Part shown: positions 1 to 11,300 of the stretch, piece by piece | How the letters are laid out: the number at the start of each line of letters is the position of its first letter | How positions within the stretch are numbered: position 1 is the first letter of the stretch | The notes under the pieces: generated by a model | What the model was told of the DNA's origin: nothing | Database searches by the model: none | What the model saw: the letters and a program-made list of their open reading frames with translations, nothing else | Translations under genes and position numbers: made by a program | Source: Colius striatus | Lineage: Eukaryota; Chordata; Aves; Coliiformes; Coliidae | Direction: 5' to 3' | Assembly (NCBI RefSeq): GCF_028858725.1 | Contig: NC_084774.1 | Span: 8,034,001-8,098,000 of the forward strand | Length of the DNA: 64,000 nucleotides

Positions 1-2275
1 CCCACAGCCCCAGACCCCCAGGCAAACATCTCTGGCTCTGATTCCATGTGGAAATGCTTTAATCCACCAAATAACAGGTTCAGCCACTCCTGCCATTGCT
101 CTTCTCTCTCCCCAGGTTTGCCCTGATTTATCTGCTGGCCTTGCAAGTGGATGTTAGTGTCCATTGGGCCGGGAGTTGCATTGTGGCACAGCTGTGGTTT
201 TAGGGTAAAACACAAGCACAATGGTGTTGGGGGGGTTCAGGAAACCGATTTAAAAAAGCTAATGCTTAGATAGTTCAGAAATATTTCTATAAAATACTTT
301 TTTGAGCATTTTGACCAGGCAACTGAGTATGTTCTGGAGTGATATGTTGAAAGAATGACTTCATTCTTCAAAACCCTGTGTCAGCTCCTTTAGACTCCTC
401 AGTAGGTGTAAAGATTTTATAGATAAAATGGGTAAATATCTGCATATGAACACCAAAGCAGAAATGATGTCTGAAATACATTTCCTACTACAGGCATATT
501 GAAAAAAAGCAATGAAGATACATCACTGGTGAGAATATGACGAGCAAAACACTGTGTCAGCACTTCTGAGCAGTTCCTAAAAAAAGGAGGTTTGGGAAAA
601 AATACTGTGAAGTGCAGAGTGCTGGTGTCCTTCTGCAACAGCAGGGGGGCTGCTGGGATGGGTCTGTGTAATAGGAGTCTTCATTCAGTGGTGTTTTGTT
701 TCACCTGGGGAAACTAGGATCTTGGGAGGACTTTGGGGCTTTTAGGGTGTTGTTTAGTGTAGACACTGGATTTGTTGTGGCTTTGTGTGGAATAGCTGCT
801 GCTGTGCAGCCAGAGCGTGCTCTGGTGCACCCAGAACCATCCTTCACCCCCCTGTTACCCTGTCAAAAAGACAGAGCAGCCACACGGTGCTGGCCACCCG
901 ATAAACCTGTTATCTCCCCTGCTCCTGCTGCCAGCAGCTCGCCCAGTCTCTTTGGCACATGAAAAATTGACACCACCTCAGGCAGAAATCTGTTTCTGAG
1001 GAAGCTACATTTATAAGTGGCTAATGCAATGTGGTGGGGGGGTGTGTGCTGCCTCTTCTCTTTGCTGCCCTTCTGTAGTGTGCAAACAGCCTGTGCTGCA
1101 GAGGGGGCCGGCACAGCGCTGGCCCACAGCCGGCGTGGCTTTGCCTTCCCGTGGCAGTGGGGGCTGGCAGCTGGTGCAGCAGCTCCCACACACGGCCGTG
1201 TCCCTGTCAGGGCTTCTCGTGGCTCCAGGCTAGGCAGCACTGTGGAAATGCATGTTAAAATGGTTTGATGGCAATAAGAGGACGATCCCTTTCGTCTGCA
1301 CCTTGCGTTTTCCTCTCTGAACGTAACAAATGTTGACACTCCTTCTCCTCTCCCCGCCGCAGCAGATGAGGAAATGTTTATGGCCATTATTTTTCATCAG
1401 CCTTAATCAGCAAGATTACAGTGAGGACATCTTGGAGAAGTTACCGTTTTGAATATATTAGATATCTGAAACATAAGGTCTGTGCTTAATGCAGACCTGT
1501 AGGCAGGAAGCAATAGCAGATGATTTGGCAAGGGAGAGGAGCCCGTGCCGCTCTCATTTGTTTTGTGCCTTTGTGTTCAGTTTTATTTCCCTGTATTAAA
1601 ACCATATACTCCTTGATACTGCCAACATCATTGCTGCTGTTGGCATACATGTTGGGAATGATTTGGATCTCTGCATCTCCTGTGCTGCCAGGGGGCGAGG
1701 AGTGTGCAGCGTGTGGCTGCTCCACTTCCCCTTCCCAGGAACAGGCAGGTGGCCACGGCCCCTGGACTCTCTCACGCTGCCTCCAGGGCCAGCTGATTCC
1801 TCCCCCCCACAGAAACTGTTCATGGGCAAAACGAGAAAGAGCCAGAGCATGACAGTTGTAACTTGATTGACCCAAAATGTTTCAAACTCAATGTGGTTTT
1901 ATAAATAGTATATAAATTGCATGAGGCTGATGAATCCTGAAGAAACAAGGACACTGAGCAGCACTTGCTGTTGTACTTTGCTGAAGTCTGGTACAGCCAC
2001 ATACTGGTGCAAAGCTGGTCTGTGATGGGCCAGGGAGCTCTTTGCTCCCTGCAAACACGCCTGCTGCTGCTCTGCTGCTGCTCTGCTGCTGCTCTGCTGC
2101 TGCTCTGCTGCTGCTCTGCTGCTGCTCTGGCTTCTCTCACCAGCAAGGGGAGGGAACCAGCACTCCACTTATCAACAGCTACATGCAGGAGTGCTGGTAG
2201 CAAATTTGATGGCATATTACACAGAAGATAATCTGTTCCTGATCTCAGCGTGCGATTTTCATTTTGTATCTCTAG
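1..2275 (+). other. CTNNBL1: CTNNBL1 intron, 3' part (its 5' end is outside the window)
   Basis: This stretch lies upstream of the first recognisable CTNNBL1 exon and ends in an acceptor, with AG at 2274-2275 after a T-rich tract. I found none of the preceding CTNNBL1 coding sequence here, so the previous exon should be to the left of the window. The sequence is mostly unremarkable intron. It contains an AT-rich patch around 1375-1480 and a CTG-rich 11-bp tandem repeat at 2061-2129. Several short open frames are present, but none resembles a known protein. Confidence 0.7.
2061..2129. repeat. 11-bp CTG-rich tandem repeat
   Basis: About six copies of an 11-base unit (CTGCTGCTCTG) stand head to tail, with almost no divergence between copies. 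The unit is not a pure CTG triplet, because every third or fourth triplet is interrupted by CTC. The array lies about 150 bases upstream of a CTNNBL1 exon acceptor, inside the intron. Confidence 0.9.
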
Positions 2276-2373
2276 AACATGTCTGTTCCATCCTGGCCTC
2301 CCTTCTGCGAAACCTGAGAGGGCAGCAGAGGACACGGTTACTCAATAAATTCACAGAGAATGACAGTGAGAAG
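2276..2373 (+). CDS. CTNNBL1: CTNNBL1 coding exon (first in window)
   Basis: The exon is 98 bases. The acceptor TCTAG ends at 2275 and the donor GTGAGT starts at 2374. It begins with the last two bases of a Glu codon and then reads HVCSILASLL and so on to NDSEK, ending in phase 0. This is the start of the C-terminal helical repeat block. Confidence 0.95.
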
Positions 2374-5300
2374 GTGAGTGCTGAATATCTGTCTGCAGTC
2401 CCTGGGCCACCAGCAGGGGAGGGTGCTTGGCAACGGCAGGGTGTCTGTGTGCACTCACTCAGCTCCTGTACCTACCTGCAGGGACCTGCCCTCTCACAGC
2501 CCATCAGCTTCCCATCCGTGTTAGATGAAAACTGGAGAACTGGAAATGCCTTTGGTGCTTGGCCTCACACATCCTCTGTGCTCTTGTTTTCTGTTGCTCT
2601 TGCACATGGCAGTTCTCAGTCCTGGGTTAGTGTCTCTGAAGCCTGATCACATAACACGATGTGTGGTGTGACATTGTGCTGGCTCTGTGAGACCAGGGCA
2701 GCGTGGAAAGGTGCCAGTATTTCTAGTGAGACTCTCTTGCAGAGAGTTTAGGAACAGCTCAGTACACAGTTAGTATTCCCAGTTCCTCTCCTAGAATGTG
2801 TCACTTCAGTGGTGTTTACTCTGGGAAATCCTTTGCAAAATATTTACCCAGTGGGGGATGGATCAAACAGCTGCAGAACAGAAACAGCAGCTTTTGCAAG
2901 CCAGAAATTCCCGCAGGGTTTGTAAATCCCACCACTGGGGAGGTGCTGGGTCCTTAGTAGTCCTCATTAGTGTGTCTTAGAGGTGTTGTTTGTAACCTGT
3001 TCTACCAATGGCAGAACATTTCCCATTACTGGATAGGCTTCCAATTGCCTTCCACAGTTCAGAGGAGAGCAGGGGAGCTGTGACATGCCTGAGGTGTGTG
3101 ATGTGAGCTTGACTGCATACAGCAGGGGCAGAGGGCTCTGTGGAGGCAGCAGCACGGGACAGCGAGTGAGGGCCACACACACTTGCTGCCTTCCAGCTGG
3201 AGCTGAGGAGACCGTGTTGTGAGAGGGGATTCCATTGCAGCGCCTGCAGCCTCGGCGTGCTCATCCAGCCAGCTCCTCTGTCCTCTGTAATGCATTCCTT
3301 GCTGTGAGTGACAGGATTGCCTGTTCCTTTCTGAAGACTGCAGCAGGGAGGAAAATAACATAGCATGAAGAATTAAAGATGATTGCATTGTTCTTCTTTT
3401 CTTGCTCAGGTCTCTCTTCTGCCCTTGCAGGTTGATAGGCTGATGGAGCTGTATTTTAAGTACCTGGATGCAATGCAGGCAGCTGATAAGAAGATCGATG
3501 GAGAGAAACATGTATGTATTGCTCAACTTTTGCCAGCTCGTGTCTACAAGTGCTCTGCACAGACGTGTTGTCTGCACAGAGCTGCTGGCTCAGTTAGGTT
3601 GCTCTTCAGAGCTGTGCCCTCATGCCTGTGCTGTTACCCCTGAGTTCTTGTTGCCTAACTCTCCAGCTTCCAGTTAACCTCAGATGGAATGGGTTGGGAG
3701 CTTCTCCACAGCAAGTGCTTCTGGCCTTTTCTTACAGTGAGTTTTCCTAGGAGGGCCCAAGTCTGTGCTTCAGTTTGCCTTCACTTTTCTTTGGCTGCAA
3801 TCTTACTTGGTTTGGCAGATGGAGAGTAAGTGAAACGCAGAGAGACAGTTACATGATAATGTGTGAGGCCTCCTACCCTGGCTTTTAGAGTTCTGATCAG
3901 CTGTGAGAAAGCGTTTGTTGTGATGAGCTGGATGGGGCTGCAGCCAGAGGCTGCTGTGTGCTCTCTGCTCTCCAGCAGTGGGGCATTTGGAACAACATGA
4001 GCCTTGATACCACACAGTATGGCCTTGGAACTGAAGCTGGAGCAAACTTTTTGAACGAGAACGAGCTGCTGGAGTCAGGAAGCAGCTTGCAGAGCTGTTA
4101 GTGAGCTTGGCCAGCTTCCCACAAGATTATCTGTATCAGCACTGAGGAGGGTGTGAGGTTGATCAGCAGTGACAGAGAGCTGCAGCTGCCGTCCCACACA
4201 GCCCGGGCTGCACCGCGCCAGGGGCCGACACGCCGCCGTGTGCCCGCGGCCGAGGCCGCGCCTCTGGCACTGCCAAACACTGCCAGGGCCGTGCTGCTGC
4301 TGCTCAGGGAGGCACGGGGCTGAGTGATGGATGGGGCTACTCTTCTGCCAGCATTCAGGCTCCATATGGACAGCTGCAGCTTCATAAAGGAGCGGTGGCC
4401 TGAGGAACGCTGGCCTTTCCCCTTGCCCACTGTCCCTCCAGGCTCTGCTGCTCCTCCCTGGGACAGAATCAGTTATTCTTCATGTTGGTGTGTGGGCTTC
4501 AGCACTCCAAAAGCAGAACAGATTTCTCTGAAGTCCTGCAGCGTCTGGGCAGGGCTCTGCAGAGCCCTTCAATGTGACATGCAGAGCCCTTTACCCAAAG
4601 TGATCCCAAGGCAGGATCCCTGCAGCCAGCAACCAGCACAAAGCAGAGCTGAAGGGAATTCAGTTGTGAATAAGCTCATGTTGAAGCTCTTCAATTAATG
4701 ATATGAACCCATTCATGTCTACAGAGGCAGAAGAGAAGCCACAGCCACAGCACCTTAGGTTTTCTGCCTGTATGCAGAAGGCCGCTGCTTTTGCCCCGCT
4801 GCAGCGCTCTGTAGGCTGGAGTGGTTACAGTGAGTGGATCCCAGTTCTTCACTCCTGGTAGAGCTAATTGTAGGATTTGGCAGAAGCATCTCATATGTGC
4901 AATATATTGGGTACAACATGTATGAAAAGCAATGTTGAGATTCATTCCCGGCTTGGAACACCCTTGGAATTATCATTTGCTTTGTTTTGTTGTGTCCTCA
5001 AATGGTCAGTGGGGCGTGGGCTGCTGAGATCAGACATGGCTCAAGTGTTTTCCCCACAGAAGCAGGCAAAAGACATCAAATCACAGCAGTGTCTGGCTTT
5101 GACAGGATTTATAGAGCACTTTAACGTCTCTGGTTGTGGCACATGAATCTCTGAAGTGGATCATGTGAACACTTGGTCCTGGGGGGCCTTTGGTCTTCCT
5201 CTGGCAGCAGCGTACAACGTATCCCAAAAATCTGGTAGGCACATCCACACATTTCTCCTGACCCGTTGAAAAATGATATCTGAGGAGCCTGTATTGATGA

Positions 5301-8300
5301 GCTGAGATCCCAGTCTAATGGACAGAGTATCCTGGCGTAAGTCTTGCATTGCAAGAAGTGAAAACCTGTGGTTATAGAAGGGATGCCAGAGCATGTCATA
5401 CCTGCTTTGTCGTGGTGCAGCTGGCTTAAGAGGCTCCTGCTCTTGCAGTTCCCTTCCTTTTCCTTTCTTTTAGGCTGGATTATTGTAGTGATCTGGTTTA
5501 TAGCCCAACTCTTCAGCCTGTGGCACAAAAGCTGTGAGAATAGTTGAGGGTAGAAGGGAGGGGAGGAACTTCGGAAGCCATCAGTTTCGGAGGAGGAGTG
5601 GCTGTAATGAAACTGCACCCTTAGTCTGGGCAGTGAAACAGGGTGAGGTCTGCTGAGTCTCTTCTCAGTGTTACCCACTTCTCTGCTTCTAAAATGAGGT
5701 GTAATTGCAAACAGCAGTGATGGCCTTGGTGATCTCTCAAGATGGCAGGAAAAGATGAGATAGGGTTTAACATTTTTATAGTTACACAGAAAATTGTACT
5801 TGGCAGGTTTATTTGATAAGTTATTCTTACCAGACACTTTGTGCTGTAATGACTTACAAATGACATGCTAATTGTGCTACAGCTGAGCCAGTCCATCCTT
5901 GGAAGGGAGAGGTGGAACCCCAAGCATGGGCCAGTGTCCACAGACTGGGGCTGCTGAAAGAGGAACTTGTCTTATTATATGGTTGGGCTTGGAAAGATGG
6001 AATTGCCTGGAGCGGTGCTGAGGGCAGGAGGGTGGTGCTGGCAGGGGCTGCCAGTGCTGGGGAGGGAGCACAGCTGAGCTGGGCTGGGTTCATACTGTCT
6101 GCACTGCGAGCTCTTCCAGCCGAGGGGCAGCGAGCTGAGGGCAGCCTGGAGCTTTCTTGCTGGGATTGATGGGTCTTTTTAGGTGACTGCCCTAGCATAG
6201 TGCCTGTTTCTTGCTGCTGAAGCTGTTGCAGGAGCTGCTGCTTTGTTTCTCCTGACTCAGAAGCTTCGAAGCACTCACAATGGGCTTTTCAGCTCTTGCA
6301 GATTGGTGGCTCAATTTACAGAACTTCTGCTTGTGCAGCAGAAATGAGGAAAACCCTTCCCACAGCAGAGGGCTCTGGTGCTTTCTGGTGTGTTTCTGAG
6401 AGCTTCTTGGTCACCTTGGTGTGACCTGGCTGCTGCCTGCTGTCCTGGCTGCAGCAGAGTCCCTGGCCTGGCCAGGGCTCCCTCCCAGCCCTTCTGTCTC
6501 TCAAGGAAAGCAGTGCCCGGTGTGCTGAGGAGACTGTGTCACACGCAGCTGGTGCCGGAGGATCAGGGGAAATCATCGGCACAGCCGTGAGCTGGAAGCA
6601 GATGGTGCTGGGCAGCCCTGGTGCCAGGGGTCTCTTTTGGCCAAGGGCTTAGCCACGACCTTGAGTTCAGCTGTCTGCCTGTGCTCTGAGAGCAGCTCCT
6701 GAGCGTGGCTTGCATCACTTGCCCCTTCTCAGAAACAGAAAGTAGTAAAGGGAGGGAAACTGTACCTGATGTAGGAGTCCAGTGCTGGTACATGTTCTTG
6801 TGCACGGCTGTTGGGGGCCTTCTGCTCTCTGAGCTGCACTGGCCTCACAATCCCACCGGGTGAGGGAGTAAACCAGGATCCCAGGGCACCTTGTTCTGTC
6901 AGCACCCCCCTTCTGCTGCGCCCAGCCGGATGTGCTGAGACGGGAATTGTAGCTGAGGGAGGAGGAGGATGCAGAGAGTCTTTTGGGCCCTTCTGCAGTG
7001 ACTGTGGAGCAGATGTGATCTTTGGTGTAGCATTGGCAGATCCACCGTGTCTTCAGGTTTCGAGTCTCTCCTTGACACCTCGAGGCCTGTCAGTCCTGCC
7101 TCATTAGTGTGAGAGAAGCTCATTTTAGCTTCACAGAAGCCCATCTTATTGCTGTCTTCTCCCATCAGCAAGGGGCATCTCAGTACATATTGTTGGCAGA
7201 TTAGAAATGGCATCTGAGTGCTCATTTGGAGGTTAGTGACTTGACAGCTTTGAAAGAGAGACAAAGTGGAAGGTGGCTTTTGGTACTGTACCGGGAGGCC
7301 GTTAGCATTTAACGGGTGGCTGGGGGGGGTAAGAAAAAAAGGCTTTGAAAAGGCACCTTAAAACTGTACTTGTCTTCTAATTCATATCTGCTTAATTTAC
7401 TGGCACAAAATAATGTTGCTTCTCTGTTGAGAGGAGCTGTTAGAGCTGCTTCCTTCTCTGTGTAATCAAGCCAGCAGTTGCCAGGCTTCGGCGCCTCTGA
7501 TCGCTGTGTTTGGATCAGAATACAGAACAGACCTGGCCTTTGTTTCCTGCTCTGGAGAGTCAGAATCCTGGTCTGTTGATGTGTTTCTGTTCAGGAATTT
7601 CACACTGTAGGGAGTAGCAGCCAGTGAGCCTGGGTGCAGTGGGGAGGGTAAGCACTGGCTCAGGAGCTGGTGACTTTGTGTAATGGGGGGTTTTGATATT
7701 TCAGTGGCTTCCCATCTCTTGCTAGCCAGGCTCAACATTGTTTAGCTTTAGAGACCAGATTTGATCAGATTCAGGCAATTTAGCCTGGATGCAGGGTGAG
7801 GAAAGTCACTCCTTGCCCAAAATTGGGTTTTTCTTGCTGCTGGCAAGAGCTTGTGCCCAGTCACACCTGTGCCCAGGGGTCTGAGAACCCACGGTGAGTT
7901 ACAGTTGTGCAAAGGCTGGAGTTTACAGGACCTGATGCTGAATCACCCCTGAGTGTAGCCAAAACAGCTGCCTTTATGGCATTGGTAACTAATTGATGTT
8001 TTTTAAACTTAACTTGTTCTTTAGTGAAAGAACAAGCTCTTCAACACCCACCTGGACGTGTTCCTGTGCAACCTGATCTAGGTGGGACCTGCCTCTGCAG
8101 GGGGGTTGGACTAGATGATCTCTGGTGGAGGTCCCTTCCAACTCTACCATTCTATGATAAAGAGCTGGCAAGCCAGATCTCCAGGAGGAGAGGAGAAGCC
8201 TTTAATTCCCTGTGTTTTCCTACCTGCCTTTTGGGAGGCAGCAGGAAAGAGCTGTGCTGGAGTCACGTAGCCAGATTTCTGTGTGGTGACCATCCATTGT

Positions 8301-11300
8301 GCTCTCCCCAGGGAGAAGTGCACAGGGTTAATTTTCCTTCTTGTGCCTGAAAGACTCTGCCTACAATTAGATGCAAGGACTTGGCTCAACAAAAGAGGAG
8401 AGTTTGGTAACCTAAATCAGCTTTGCTGCTGGTGACCTTGTGTGTGTTTGCCTGGAGCGTGTGCCCCCCGAGGAGGGGGAGCCCCTCCCTCCCTGTTGAG
8501 TGTTCCAGGTACAGTGATGGCTCTAATGAGAAAATATTGCTGTGCTGGTGTGTGCCCACCTGCCAGCCAGCTGCATAATAAATCACCCAGGCTGCAGCCA
8601 GCTAGCAGGCTCTGACAAGCTGCTTCCTTTAGTTAAGGACAAAACCAAAAAACAACCCCCAAAATGCAAAAGGTCACAGGTGGCATCAGGTACTTGGGCC
8701 TGTCTGCCTCCAGGAAAGGGGCTGTCACCGCGGGGAGCGTGGCTGCCTCTGGGGAAGCTGCTCTCAGCTTCGTTGCTGGGGGCTTTCAGCAGTGCTCTGT
8801 CTGAGCAAGACAAAGGGAGCAGCCCCTGGCTCGGGCAGGCCTGGCTGGTGAGATGCCAGCTGCACAGAGGAGCACTGGGCAGGAGACCTTCCTGTGGAAC
8901 TGGGACAGCCCAACTGGGCTGTGGCCGGGCCAGAACCCCTGAGGGATGAGGCTGGGCATGAGGAAACTCACTTGGGCAGGATTTTCAGACCCATTTCCTC
9001 ATTCATTAGTAGGTAACTCAGATGGAAGCCTGATGGGTCTTGAGTCTGCAGGAGCCATGTTCTGCACTGCTTAACAGCACCCTCAGATGGCCAGTAAAAG
9101 AGCAGCTTTTGTGCTCTGTTTTGACCAAGAGCTGGTGAATCCCAGATCCACTGGCCTGTTCCACATTCACAGCCTCTAATCGCTCCGTTTAGAGACATCA
9201 TTTGTATAAGCTGCAGTTTCAGTTTGCAGATGGACACGATTCAGCAGCAGCAGAGGCAGAACCTGCCCAGCGCCCGCCCGGACGCTCCCGGCTCAGAGGA
9301 GCCGTTGACAGCGCTGTGGGGGGAACACACGGGTGGGAACGTTTCAGGGAACAAAGCCATCCTGAAGAAACCACAACCATCACCAGCACTCTGCCACTGC
9401 TGGTGGGAAGCACTTTGAGACAGTCACCAGGCGTTTCTGTGTGTGGTGTTGCAGGACATGGTGCGGCGGGGAGAGATAATAGATGACGACATGGAAGACG
9501 AGTTCTATCTGCGTCGCCTGGATGCTGGTCTCTTTGTCCTACAGCTCATTTGTTACATCATGGCAGAGATCTGCAACGCCAACGTTCCCCAGGTAAAGCT
9601 GTGTGCAAGGCTGGCACGTGGTCTGTGTTTCCATCCGTGATACAAACAAGACTCTGCGTCCCTGCAAGTACTGCCTCGGTGAATAATCTGCTCTTTAATT
9701 CCTTTGGTGGGAGGAAACCTCCTGCTTATTGCAATTGTTCTTACAGCTTCATCAAGTAACAGTGCTCAGGGGGGCGTTAGCAGGGACTGAAGCTGATCAT
9801 TGCCACTGATTGTGTACTGTCTGCATGAGTGAGGTCAGGGTGTGAAGGGGAAAGGCCTGGTGAATGCCACTGCTGAGAGGGAAAGGGACATCCTCTCAGA
9901 AGATCTCACAAAGGCACAGACTACACCAGATCCACACAAAGTGCTGCACCTCTGCTGGTGTGACTACATCAGGGTTTGTGAGTGTGTTCTGTGGTTACCT
10001 GTGTCACAGACCTTCCAGAGTGTGTCTGGGGCTCAGGGACAGTGGACTGCAAGGCCGAGTTGAGTTTTGTGGTGCTCAGGGTTTCTGCTCTTCCCTCAAA
10101 GTGAGAAAAAGTGTTGTTGGGTGTGGTTTTGTGGGGTACTGAAGGTTGCTTTCTTCCCTTTCCTGTCCCCCATCAGATTCGTCAGAGAGTCCATCAGATT
10201 CTGAACATGAGAGGCAGCTCCATTAAAATTGTTCGGCACATCCTCAAGGGTGAGTTGAGATCCCCACACACACGTCTCACCTCGACCAGGGGCAGCCTTG
10301 TCATCATTTTGTGGGATGAGCCTCCACGTGTCGCTCTCCTTGACTCCATGAGCATCTTGAGGCAGCAGCTGAACAGTGTCCTGAGGTCTGGGCAGGGCTG
10401 GAGTCACTCTGGTAAGAGACGTGCTTGACCTTGGTGTTGGGACACTGTTGTCTGCTGTCGTGGAGCAGCACAGCACTTGATGCTGCCATCAGGCACAGAC
10501 TGGCTGGAGCTCACTGCTGACATAAACATTAGAGTAAATATTGAAGGGAAGTGAGTGTGCATACTGAAAGGAAGAGTAGTGGAGTCTCATCTTTCGTTAA
10601 CGTGGCCTTGCACTTCACCATCTGCACCATCTGAGTACCCGTGGTGTATTTGTCTTGTTCTTAGTGTCAGATTAGTATGGATTATGGCATTAAAGCATGC
10701 TCTGTAGCTTTAAAATGTAGCTGTTGTGATTTGCAATCCTGCTTTTAAAGTACTGCTTGTTATTTTTAATGCCTGTGTTGAATTAGAGCAATGCTTACTT
10801 GAGCTGTGGCTCTCCTCTGTGGCTTGCTGTCCTTCAGCAGGAGCAGCTGATGGAGCTGGGGGGGCAGAGAGCTGGTGGGCTGCTCCCCATAGGAGCTGCC
10901 CCCTCGTTTAGCAGAGGGTTCTGGGGACCAGTCTACTCCTCAGAGGCTGTCTGGTTTTTGGTGAGGGATGGGGAGTCTCTCCCTCCTTCCTGTCTGGAGA
11001 GGGAGGGAGGCTGGCAGCATCTCTGGAGGTACTGGGCTTTGTGTTGTTTCCGTGTCCGTGCTTTCTTTGGGCATGACAGTGATGTTCTCCTGGCCTTTTC
11101 TTCCCCACACCTCAATGCTGCTGGAAACAGGCAGCTTTTTTTCTTGCAGAACCTGTTGGTTTTCTCCCTTCGAAGGGAAAGGGATCAGAGGATGGCTGGT
11201 GTGACAAAATTAAGAGTGATTTTCTGACAGTGTGAGATTACCTGCAGCTATAGGCAATCTCTTTGGCCCTTGTCCTTTGCCAGCGAGTGCAAGCTAATGC

